From positions 1 through 39,505 of the forward strand of contig CASFWW010000051.1 in assembly GCA_949298505.1 (NCBI GenBank): a stretch of DNA of 39,505 bases. Direction: 5' to 3'. The position numbers were made by a program, and so were the translations under genes. Below the pieces are notes generated by a model. It did not search any database. It was not told where the DNA came from and saw only the letters and a list, made by a program, of their open reading frames with translations. This document shows, one piece after another, positions 15,097 through 21,911 of the stretch. Source of the stretch: Ornithoclostridium sp949298505. GTDB taxonomy: Bacteria; Bacillota; Clostridia; Christensenellales; UBA3700. Each line of letters begins with the position of its first letter. The first letter of the stretch is position 1.

Positions 15097-15549
15097 TCAT
15101 CTGACTGAAAAGAGAACCGCCAGCAGATATGAAAAGAATATGCCTTTGAGCAGAAAAAGCGCCGCCGACGCCCTGAATTTTTTCATGTTCACGACAGCGC
15201 AGGCAAACGTCCATGCAACAATTAACGCAAGAACCGCAATCGAAGCGGCAACACTGTTGAGTACGAAAAAGACGTAACACCAGAAGACGTTTAAAACTCC
15301 CGAAGAAAGCGGGAGATAAAGCTTGAATCCGCTTGCGCCGCCATAAAACAGAAAGGACAACGCAACAACGTCAGCAACATAAACCAATGCGAAAACGGGC
15401 GTATACCATGCGTCATTGATCGCAAAAACAGGCATGGCGAGAGAGCAATACCACTCTCCCGTATCAACTGCTACCGCCGACGGAAACGCAGACAGCAACA
15501 CTATTCCCGTTGAAATACAAATCGCCCAGAGACGTCTGACAACCCGCAT
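15097..15549 (-). CDS. TspO/MBR family-like membrane protein
   Basis: The 150-residue protein has five hydrophobic helices, the topology and length of TspO (about 155). Matching features are GEWYCSLAMPVF before the first loop, WYTPVFALVYVADVVA in helix two, the short loop to LYLPLSSGVLNVFWCYVFF (family: N-x-x-W-x-x-x-FF), and a last helix pair. TspO proteins bind tetrapyrroles and other hydrophobic ligands in the membrane. The sequence is divergent and less tryptophan-rich than usual, so the call rests on topology and scattered positions. No Shine-Dalgarno sequence is visible before 15549. A terminator separates it from the upstream gene. Confidence 0.6.
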   Translation of the reverse strand: MRVVRRLWAICISTGIVLLSAFPSAVAVDTGEWYCSLAMPVFAINDAWYTPVFALVYVADVVALSFLFYGGASGFKLYLPLSSGVLNVFWCYVFFVLNSVAASIAVLALIVAWTFACAVVNMKKFRASAALFLLKGIFFSYLLAVLFSVR

Positions 15550-15572
15550 AAAATACGCTATGCGCCAGAACG

Positions 15573-15603
15573 CGTAAAAATGCCGGAAAGCTGTCTTTCC
15601 GGC
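15573..15603 (-). terminator. Terminator of the 15664-15972 gene
   Basis: A perfect 9-bp stem GCCGGAAAG / CTTTCCGGC (15582-15590, 15595-15603) is followed on the minus strand by ATTTTTACG. Confidence 0.8.
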
Positions 15604-15663
15604 GGTATGAATTCTGATGAAAAATGCGTAAAGGTCCGAAGCCTCAAAACGGTATTCAGACTT

Positions 15664-15972
15664 TCAGTTGAGCTTTTGACCGTCGTCACCAGTCGGTTGT
15701 TTCTCTCCGCATCCGGCGCCGTTATCTTTGTCTGAGGGCTTCAGCTTGCCTTTTTTGTAAAAATAATACTGCAACCCGTCCCAGGTGAAATCCACGACCG
15801 CGACCGGCAACACTACGTAAAGAGAAAAATGCCAGTAATAATCAGGATATACGGCGACGAAAATCACCCACAGTATGAAAACCACGGGAGTTGCGACCAT
15901 TTTCCATATCCTGTACGCGAGCGGCTTGACCGGGAGATCCAGCCACCATGTGACGAAATTATACTTTTTCAT
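15664..15972 (-). CDS. Small two-helix membrane protein, unknown
   Basis: About 102 residues. Two hydrophobic helices (VATPVVFILWVIFVAVY and HFSLYVVLPVAVVDF) lie after a short basic start, and a hydrophilic tail rich in K, D and G follows. ATG 15972 was preferred to the ATG at 16011 because it is preceded by GATGGA and gives a typical basic N-terminus; both sites are weak. It is followed by its own terminator. I do not recognise the family. Confidence 0.6.
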   Translation of the reverse strand: MKKYNFVTWWLDLPVKPLAYRIWKMVATPVVFILWVIFVAVYPDYYWHFSLYVVLPVAVVDFTWDGLQYYFYKKGKLKPSDKDNGAGCGEKQPTGDDGQKLN

Positions 15973-16202
15973 AAATCCATCATACAACCGACGCGGCGAA
16001 ATGTCAATCAAAGCGCCTGATTCCCTCAGTATTACCGTTTTTCAGCCTTGCGCCCAGCATGGTAAATTCAGCAATTACCGCCCGGCAAAAACCGCATCCC
16101 GGAAACTGCCGCGTACTAGTAATTATCGCATTTTTCGCGACACGTATCGACTTTTCGCCATTTTTTTCTTATCCGACAGCCTAAAAAACTTTTTCACTTT
16201 CA

Positions 16203-16235
16203 AGCGCAAAAACAAAGCCGGCATTGCTGCCGGCT
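16203..16235 (-). terminator. Terminator of the Cys-rich small gene
   Basis: A perfect 8-bp stem AGCCGGCA / TGCCGGCT (16216-16223, 16228-16235) is followed on the minus strand by TTGTTTTTG. Confidence 0.8.
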
Positions 16236-16266
16236 CCGTTCTTGCTTTTTGCAGTATGTATTACTC

Positions 16267-16446
16267 TTACTTGCAGCCGCAACCGTCGCCGCATCCGCAG
16301 CAGCTGAGCGCCACAAGAACAGGAATTATGTTGCAGCAACCCGTGCCGCAGCTCTTGAAACCGTTGCCGCCGCAAAGAAGCAACAGAAGAATGATCCAAA
16401 GGCAATCGCAGCCGCCGGACATTCCGCATTCGTTGAAATTGTTCAT
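16267..16446 (-). CDS. Small Cys/Gly-rich membrane-associated protein
   Basis: The 59-residue product begins MNNFNECGMSGGCDC, continues into a short hydrophobic helix (LWIILLLLLCGG) and ends in a cysteine-rich tail (CGTGCC, then LSCCGCGDGCGCK), with about 12 cysteines. GGGAGGA at ideal spacing before 16446 and a strong terminator after the stop argue for a real gene. Short proteins with an N-terminal Cys/Gly motif, one helix and Cys-rich tail recur in Clostridia, some linked to spores, but I cannot name this one. Possible roles include metal binding or membrane peptide; both are inference. Confidence 0.65.
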   Translation of the reverse strand: MNNFNECGMSGGCDCLWIILLLLLCGGNGFKSCGTGCCNIIPVLVALSCCGCGDGCGCK

Positions 16447-16529
16447 GTTCGTTCCTCCCATATTGTCACGGGGCTTATCTCATCCCGCTAATTCACAATA
16501 CGCAAATTCGTGCAAAAACGTTACATCAA

Positions 16530-16558
16530 TTGACAAAGCCGGATAAAATTCTTATAAT
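16530..16558 (+). promoter_or_regulatory. Consensus promoter of glyQS
   Basis: TTGACA, 17 bases, TATAAT: a perfect housekeeping promoter. The expected start is near 16565, leaving a leader of about 45 bases with a small GGCGG/CCGCC hairpin. The leader is too short for a T-box. Confidence 0.9.
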
Positions 16559-16609
16559 CTATATGTTAATATAAATTTCAGGCGGATCACCGCCGCGAGG
16601 AGCTTATTT

Positions 16610-17995
16610 ATGGCAGAACTCACAATGGACAAACTGGTTGCCCTCTGCAAAAGCAGAGGCTTTATATTCGCGGGAAGCGAAATATACGGCGGACTCGCCA
16701 ACACGTGGGATTACGGTCCCCTCGGCGTAGAACTCAAAAACAACGTCAAACGCGCATGGTGGAAAAAATTCATCCAGGAAAATCCGCTCAACACGGGTCT
16801 TGACTGCGCAATACTGATGAACCCCAACGTCTGGGTAGCAAGCGGTCACCTGGGCGGTTTCAGCGATCCTCTCATGGACTGCAAGAGCTGCAAATCCCGT
16901 CACCGCGCGGACAACCTCGTCGAAGATTACATGAAGCGCAAGGGCATTGAACAAAGCATTGCCGGCTGGACCAACGAACAGCTTGAAAAATACATAATCG
17001 ACAACAAGATCCCCTGCCCCGTATGCGGGAAATGCGATTTCACCGGCATCAGACAGTTCAACCTGATGTTCAAGACCTTCCAGGGCGTTACCGAAGACAG
17101 CGCGAACACCGTCTACCTCAGGCCTGAAACCGCGCAGGGAATTTTCGTCAACTTCCTCAACGTTCAGCGTTCAGCACGCATGAAAGTCCCGTTCGGCATA
17201 GGTCAGATCGGCAAAAGCTTCCGCAACGAGATCACTCCCGGCAACTTCACTTTCCGTACCCGCGAGTTTGAACAGATGGAACTTGAATTCTTCTGCAAGC
17301 CCGGCACCGACCTTGAATGGTTCGCATACTGGAAAGACTTCTGCAAAAAGTGGCTGCTCGACCTCGGCATGGACGAAAACAAGCTCAAACTGCGCGACCA
17401 CGACAAGGAGGAACTCTGCTTCTACTCCAACGCGACAACCGACTTCGAATTCAAATTCCCGTTCGGCTGGGGCGAACTCTGGGGCGTTGCGGACCGCACG
17501 GACTACGACCTCAAACAACACGTCAAAGTCAGCGGCAAGAACCTCGAATATACTGATCCCGTCACCGGCGAAAAATATATTCCTTACGTCATCGAGCCGT
17601 CTCTCGGCGCAGACAGAATGGTGCTCGCCTTCCTGTGCAACGCTTACGACGAAGAACTCGTTGACGGCGAGACCCGCGTGGTCCTTCATCTGCACCACGC
17701 GCTTGCGCCTTATAAAGTCGCCGTACTTCCCCTTCAGAAGAAGGCGCTCGGCGAAAAGTCGGAAGAAGTTTACCGCGCGCTTTGCAAAAAGTTCTCCGCG
17801 ACTTACGACGAGGCCGGAAGCATCGGCAAGAGATACCGCCGTCAGGACGAGATCGGCACTCCGTACTGCGTGACCGTTGACTTCGAAACGCTTGAAAACA
17901 ACACCGTCACCGTCAGAGAGCGCGACAGCATGGCTCAGGTCAGGATCAATATCGACGACCTCGAAAGCTACCTCGCAAAGAACCTCGAATACTGA
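16610..17995 (+). CDS. glyQS: Glycyl-tRNA synthetase, single-chain type
   Basis: The 461-residue class II synthetase charges tRNA-Gly and is the dimeric form found in Gram-positives, archaea and eukaryotes, not the alpha2beta2 form. Visible features: YGGLANTWDYGPLG near residue 26, RPETAQGIFVNF, motif 2 FRNEITPGNFTFRTREFEQME, motif 3 PSLGADRMVLAFL, and the C-terminal anticodon-binding domain starting APYKVAVLPL. Cysteine pairs CKSCKSRHRAD and CPVCGKC occur in the insertion domain. GAGGAG lies before the ATG. It has its own promoter and terminator, so it is monocistronic. Confidence 0.98.
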   Translation: MAELTMDKLVALCKSRGFIFAGSEIYGGLANTWDYGPLGVELKNNVKRAWWKKFIQENPLNTGLDCAILMNPNVWVASGHLGGFSDPLMDCKSCKSRHRADNLVEDYMKRKGIEQSIAGWTNEQLEKYIIDNKIPCPVCGKCDFTGIRQFNLMFKTFQGVTEDSANTVYLRPETAQGIFVNFLNVQRSARMKVPFGIGQIGKSFRNEITPGNFTFRTREFEQMELEFFCKPGTDLEWFAYWKDFCKKWLLDLGMDENKLKLRDHDKEELCFYSNATTDFEFKFPFGWGELWGVADRTDYDLKQHVKVSGKNLEYTDPVTGEKYIPYVIEPSLGADRMVLAFLCNAYDEELVDGETRVVLHLHHALAPYKVAVLPLQKKALGEKSEEVYRALCKKFSATYDEAGSIGKRYRRQDEIGTPYCVTVDFETLENNTVTVRERDSMAQVRINIDDLESYLAKNLEY

Positions 17996-18006
17996 GAAAA
18001 AGAATT

Positions 18007-18033
18007 TACGCGCCGAAAGGCGCGTATTTTATT
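18007..18033 (+). terminator. Terminator of glyQS
   Basis: Perfect 8-bp stem TACGCGCC / GGCGCGTA with a GAAA tetraloop (18007-18026), followed by TTTTATT. Confidence 0.9.
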
Positions 18034-18059
18034 CTATACCGCATAACCGAAGGACTTAA

Positions 18060-18806
18060 ATGAACGAAGAAAAATTCACCGGAAAAGCAAAAACGTACGC
18101 ATCTTCCCGCCCGTCCTATCCCGGCGAGCTTATCGACCTTTTATATCGCGACTATATTTCGCCCGATTCAATCATTGCCGACGTCGGCTCCGGCACGGGA
18201 ATATTTTCAAAACTTCTGCTTGAGAGAGGAAACGCGGTATTTTGCGTCGAACCCAATGAAGATATGTTAAGTGAAGCGAAAAAATACCTTTCCGGTTTCG
18301 ATAAATGCGTGTTCATCCATGCCGGCGCGGAAAATACCTCTCTTCCCGACAAAAGCGTAGACTTTATAACCGCAGCGCAGTCGTTTCACTGGTTCGACCG
18401 CGAAAAATTCGCCGCAGAATGTAAACGCATCAGCAAAGGAAAGCCCACCGCCGCGCTTATATGGAACGCATACGACGCAAGCGCCGGAGTAATAAGGGAA
18501 CTTGAACGGATAAATGCAAAATGTTGCCCCGATTTCAAAGGTTTCGCCGGCGGCTCGAAACCGGAAAGCGGCGTTGACGGATTTTTTGAAAAATACACCT
18601 CTTTCCGTTTTCAATCATGGCATGCATTTGATTCGGAAACCGCTTTTATTCACCGCTGTTTTTCTTCGTCATATGCACCTGACCCTGAAAGCGTGCGCGG
18701 AAAAAATTACGAAAAGCAGATCATTCTGTTCTTCAGAAGACATTCGGTGAGCGGCTATCTGACGCTGCCCGTCTTAACCGTCGCTCATATAGGGGAAGTT
18801 AAATAA
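18060..18806 (+). CDS. Class I SAM-dependent methyltransferase
   Basis: The 248-residue protein has the Rossmann-type methyltransferase fold. Motif I is IIADVGSGTGIFSK near residue 39, followed by an acidic residue at the end of strand two (VFCVEPNEDM) and motif VDFITAAQSFHWFD, typical of the Methyltransf_11 group of small-molecule or lipid methyltransferases. GAAGGA precedes the ATG. The first 25 residues (FTGKAKTYASSRPSYP) are characteristic of a subfamily of uncharacterised enzymes. The substrate cannot be told. It lies 65 bases after glyQS, beyond that gene's terminator. Confidence 0.9.
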   Translation: MNEEKFTGKAKTYASSRPSYPGELIDLLYRDYISPDSIIADVGSGTGIFSKLLLERGNAVFCVEPNEDMLSEAKKYLSGFDKCVFIHAGAENTSLPDKSVDFITAAQSFHWFDREKFAAECKRISKGKPTAALIWNAYDASAGVIRELERINAKCCPDFKGFAGGSKPESGVDGFFEKYTSFRFQSWHAFDSETAFIHRCFSSSYAPDPESVRGKNYEKQIILFFRRHSVSGYLTLPVLTVAHIGEVK

Positions 18807-18930
18807 TCTGCAACACTTCCGCGTACTATTAAGCCGCAATCGCAATGCGCTTATTATTAATATCCATCTGACAGAATGACCAAGACTAATACGGTCGCCA
18901 TAAAACCCTTTCAGCAACTCCGTCGCAAAA

Positions 18931-18959
18931 AAACGACCTCTTTGAGGTCGCATTTTATT
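18931..18959. terminator. Bidirectional terminator between methyltransferase and DUF7662-like gene
   Basis: Stem CGACCTC / GAGGTCG (18934-18950), followed by CATTTTATTT on the plus strand and GTTTTTTTG on the minus strand, so it can serve both convergent genes. Confidence 0.85.
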
Positions 18960-18973
18960 TCATAGTCAAAACG

Positions 18974-19366
18974 TCAATCAAACTTGCGCTTCTTTTCGAA
19001 AATGACCTTGCGGCTGAGAAGATTCACGTAAGTGGTCATATACCCTGCCTGCATCCACACTTTTGAAATGGAGTGAGTGTCGGTATTAGACCAATAAGCG
19101 CGGTGATTGTAGGCAGACGACGGAAGCGGCTGCCCGATCAGATCTTCTATCTGCTTGAAAGTCATGGTTATACTGTCTCCGCCGTGGTTGTGCAGAAAAT
19201 CCGCCAGAAATCTGTATTTTCCCTTCACTCCGACGTTGTAAACTTCTTCTTTCTCTCTGGGCGCTTTCTGCACGGGAGCAGACTTTTCGAGCATTGCCTC
19301 AAGCCTTGCGAGCCTGTCCTCGAGCGCGAGTATCTGCATTGAAAGTTCTTCAACGGTAATAGCCAT
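18974..19366 (-). CDS. DUF7662-like protein with N-terminal coiled coil
   Basis: The 130-residue protein begins with a short coiled coil (EELSMQILALEDRLARLEAML), a Pro/Glu/Lys linker, and then a compact domain: GKYRFLADFLHNHGGDSITMTFKQIEDLIG, PLPSSAYNHRAYWSN, HSISKVWMQAGY, ending in VIFEKK. This pattern (F-x-x-I-E-x-x-I, LP-x-S-A, H-R-x-x-W-x-N, W-x-x-A-G) is the one I associate with DUF7662, a small domain of unknown role. GGAGGAA precedes the ATG. Terminator downstream. Gene-poor DNA begins immediately upstream. Confidence 0.7.
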   Translation of the reverse strand: MAITVEELSMQILALEDRLARLEAMLEKSAPVQKAPREKEEVYNVGVKGKYRFLADFLHNHGGDSITMTFKQIEDLIGQPLPSSAYNHRAYWSNTDTHSISKVWMQAGYMTTYVNLLSRKVIFEKKRKFD

Positions 19367-20400
19367 AGCTTCCTCCGATAGTATCTTTTCTTGCCTTTTC
19401 TAACGGTTACTATTATAACATTATTTTACAGTAAAAACAAGTAAAATCCGCAAAATATATTCAACAATTTACTGTCAGCTTGACCCGACGTAAATCACCT
19501 GCTCAAACGAAGAAATACCGAATGATACGACATAAAATCCAGCGTAAATATTCTCCCCGTAGATCTCCTTGAGCTTCGGCTCGCAATTTACGGCGAGACC
19601 GACTGCAACAACAAACGCCGAAGTAGCATATGCGGCGAAAAAATTCAAACAGAACTGTCTCAGTCGACAAAAATCAGAAGCCGCAACAACACGAGATGGA
19701 GATCATGTTAAGTCATAATGTCATACGGTAAAAACTATGCGACACTTTTCCACGCAACAAAAGTCCTGTCTGAAATGACTTCCTGCATTAAATGCCAAGC
19801 GGAACAACGGCAGTACGATAAACGGCTACAATAAATATATTGTCATAGCAAACCCCGGCTGAATCGCCGCGGCGCGACAAAAACCCTGAAGCAAAACCGC
19901 CGTGCATAAAATGCCGTGCAACATGGTAACGATGAGGCTGAAATCCCCGGCAAAAGCATACAACTCTTTCACCGGACAGCCGCACAAATCTACCGGTCAC
20001 AAAATTTTTATTAATATACAAAACGCATTATTATTGTGTATTATTAATTATTATCAATTATTATTAATTTTTAATTGAATTCAAAAGAATGCAAAAGATC
20101 GGCGAACGCAACATAAAGAAATTAATAATCTCCGGCAGACCGGTTGAAGTTGTTGATCTGAAATCGACATTCCGGGCATAACGTCGGCGCGTAATCCCGG
20201 CAGCTTCTTAGCTCTGCAAAAAGATAACGCGCCGCATCTTAAACAATTAACTCTCACAGACAAATTCTCCCTACACAGCAAGACTTTACCGCGCCCGGGT
20301 AAATTAAGCTTAGAAGATCAGGTCCACGCAAGCATCTGCTAACAGTCCGCATCCGCCCCGGCAAATACGTTTAAGTCATTCTTCATTATAATTTACCGTA
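19367..20400. other. Gene-poor AT-rich intergenic region
   Basis: No convincing gene is seen in this kilobase. Features noted: an AT-only-like tract of ATTATTAATTATTA type (about 20007-20084); a loose direct repeat containing TGCATNAAATGCC at about 19784 and 19902; and a 57-codon minus-strand frame with a TTG start (19475-19648) that reads plausibly as protein but lacks a ribosome binding site. It may be decayed DNA. Confidence 0.5.
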
Positions 20401-20745
20401 TATCTCGTGCACAAGAAAAATGCGAACAAGCCCTGAGATTCGCGCATGACGGGATCAATTTTTTGTTTCGCGTACAGCGATTGTTTCACATAGCAAAATC
20501 TTTTTATTCGGCTTCACAGAATCATCAACTCACACAGTAAAAAATTATCGCGGCGGTAGCATGCAGTTTCATGCCGTGTTTCTTGTATCTGACTACATTA
20601 TGAAAAACTTTATCATACACATGTAACTGTTATAAGCTTCTTTGACCGTAGCAAGCATCAACTTGCGATAGCTGACCATTGCTTCCGGTCACACCGGAAC
20701 GAAGTTTGCCGCTTTAAACCTTGTTCGTATTATTCTGTTTGGTAT
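20401..20745. repeat. Dispersed repeat element, copy A (MITE-like)
   Basis: This shares with the element at 27199-27478 a left block (20413-20437, 21 of 25 bases), a central block with ATGCAGTTTCA (20561-20571) and an exact 33-base right block (20705-20737). The inner termini are inverted: AGAANAATNCGAACAAG at left, its complement at right. The outermost left bases are degraded, so the left edge is approximate. The centre (20575-20700) differs from copy B and contains hairpins GCAAG/CTTGC and TTCCGG/CCGGAA. It carries no open frame. Confidence 0.8.
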
Positions 20746-20774
20746 ATAAAAAGACACCTCCGAAAGGAGGCGTC
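20745..20774 (-). terminator. Terminator of the Zn-ribbon membrane protein gene
   Basis: Stem GACACCTCC / GGAGGCGTC (20753-20761, 20766-20774; one G-T type mismatch) with a tetraloop, followed on the minus strand by TTTTTATA. The repeat element starts right after it. Confidence 0.85.
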
Positions 20775-20778
20775 AACG

Positions 20779-21117
20779 TCAGGCGAAATATTTTTTCACA
20801 AGAGTTTCCAGGTCGTAACTCTCTGCTTTATCACTCTGCGCGTTATATGAATACACTTTAAAATCTTTGGTGAACGTTTTTTCAGTACCACATTTATGAC
20901 ACATACAATCAAATTCGACTTTTGACATAATGTAATAACTGCCTCCGTTGCCGTTGACGTTTCTCCTTGAAACCTCTCGCCAGCTCACGTCCGAATCGTA
21001 ATCGTATCTGGTCTTGCATTTCTGACAAGAAGTGTTCTTTGCGCGTTTTTTGGCTTGAATAATACCGACAAGAATAAAAATCGCAATAAATACCGCTAAG
21101 ATAATGATAATATACAT
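20779..21117 (-). CDS. Small membrane protein with zinc-ribbon-like cysteines
   Basis: The 112-residue product starts with one hydrophobic helix (YIIIILAVFIAIFILVGII), then a basic stretch and a soluble part with CQKC and, about 37 residues later, CMCHKC, a likely zinc ribbon. The rest is polar and acidic toward the C-terminus. The start at 21117 places the helix at the N-terminus; AGGAGG lies 16 bases upstream, rather far, with GAGAG closer. It is divergent from the XRE regulator gene, and a palindrome ATACCTNNNNAGGTAT overlaps its -35 box, so it is probably repressed by that regulator. Function unknown. Confidence 0.7.
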   Translation of the reverse strand: MYIIIILAVFIAIFILVGIIQAKKRAKNTSCQKCKTRYDYDSDVSWREVSRRNVNGNGGSYYIMSKVEFDCMCHKCGTEKTFTKDFKVYSYNAQSDKAESYDLETLVKKYFA

Positions 21118-21167
21118 CGTATCTCTCTGTTTGCCTCCTTTAATTAATTTTCCCTGCAGGCAAGTAT

Positions 21168-21197
21168 ATATTATCACCACCGGTTGGTTTTTGTCAA
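21168..21197 (-). promoter_or_regulatory. Promoter of the Zn-ribbon membrane protein gene
   Basis: TTGACA (21192-21197) with GATAAT at 16 bases or TAATAT at 18 bases spacing on the minus strand. The -35 box meets the palindrome at 21197-21212. Confidence 0.8.
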
Positions 21198-21212
21198 TAC
21201 CTTTATAGGTAT
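21197..21212. promoter_or_regulatory. Operator-like palindrome 1
   Basis: ATACCT-TTAT-AGGTAT, perfect 6-bp arms, adjoining the -35 box of the minus-strand promoter. The same motif recurs at 21308. Confidence 0.65.
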
Positions 21213-21307
21213 TTTATTCATTTTTTTATTACTTTATACATTAATATCCTATCATTTAAAGAGTTTTAATAATTATGATCATAACTATATATAGCATATA
21301 ATTATAT

Positions 21308-21323
21308 ATACCTTTTTAGGTAC
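21308..21323. promoter_or_regulatory. Operator-like palindrome 2
   Basis: ATACCT-TTTT-AGGTAC, arms identical to site 1 but for the last base, just upstream of the -35 position of the XRE gene promoter. Confidence 0.65.
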
Positions 21324-21350
21324 TAATAGAATCAGACATTTTCAGCCGTA

Positions 21351-21356
21351 TATAAT
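21351..21356 (+). promoter_or_regulatory. -10 box of the XRE gene; probable leaderless start
   Basis: TATAAT ends six bases before the ATG, so the expected transcription start coincides with the A of the start codon. No ribosome binding site exists. The -35 position (AGAATC) is poor, suggesting weak or activated expression. Confidence 0.6.
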
Positions 21357-21362
21357 TAGAAT

Positions 21363-21620
21363 ATGGTATTTGCTGATTTACTGAAAGAATTATTGAAAGA
21401 AAACAATATTACACAGACTCAACTTTCCGAATCAACGGGAATTCCTCTGACAACCATAAACGGCTGGATCAATGCCGGAAGATTGCCTGACTACAATTCC
21501 CTGAGACTGCTGAGTCTTTATTTTCAGATCAGCGCAGACGAATTGCTCCTTCTTGACAGCTTTACCCCCGAAGATTCAAGCATGCTTTCAGACAACCGCC
21601 GCAAGAAAAACAAGCACTGA
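21363..21620 (+). CDS. XRE-family HTH transcriptional regulator
   Basis: The 85-residue protein is little more than one Cro/C1-type helix-turn-helix: helices LLKELLKENN, ITQTQLSESTG, PLTTINGWINAG, SLRLLSLYF and ISADELLLL match the five-helix fold, with the turn TGIPLTTINGW at about residue 25. A short polar basic tail follows. Such small proteins usually dimerise on palindromes. Two copies of ATACCTNNNNAGGTA(T/C) lie in the divergent promoter region, one at each promoter, so control of itself and of the Zn-ribbon gene is likely but inferred. Confidence 0.88.
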   Translation: MVFADLLKELLKENNITQTQLSESTGIPLTTINGWINAGRLPDYNSLRLLSLYFQISADELLLLDSFTPEDSSMLSDNRRKKNKH

Positions 21621-21762
21621 TTTTTTCTGAAAATCTTTAATTTTTTTAACTGACGGATCAGGCATATTCTGATCGACACAACACAGGCTTCCGATCCTTC
21701 TTTTCAACTTCAGATGGTGCAAACGCAACGTTTATTTTTATGAGGAATAACGCCGCCCGCGT

Positions 21763-21790
21763 TTGACACCCCGTTCTCGGTTTGTATTAT
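21763..21790 (+). promoter_or_regulatory. Orphan strong promoter, convergent to guaB
   Basis: TTGACA, 16 bases, TATTAT on the plus strand, with no gene downstream before the guaB 3' end. Expected start near 21797. It could make a short RNA ending around the hairpin at 21858-21905, or reach antisense into guaB. Confidence 0.45.
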
Positions 21791-21851
21791 TTTAACGAAT
21801 TGATTTATTGTAAGGCGTACGCAGATTTTATCGCCGCATTTTCAACCGGTT

Positions 21852-21881
21852 AAAAAATGCGCCCGCGTATATGCGGACGCA
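21852..21881 (-). terminator. Terminator of guaB
   Basis: Stem TGCGTCCGC / GCGGGCGCA (minus strand; 9 bp with one wobble) followed by TTTTTT. Confidence 0.85.
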
Positions 21882-21911
21882 CTATCAGCCTGATTTTTAT
21901 TCCGTAAATTT

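Noticed and set aside
16559..16609. T-box leader before glyQS
   Set aside because: The leader is only about 45 bases long and lacks the T-box sequence and specifier stems.
19475..19648. 57-codon minus-strand frame with TTG start
   Set aside because: It reads plausibly as protein (hydrophobic, then polar), but it has no ribosome binding site or ATG; kept only as a possible remnant.
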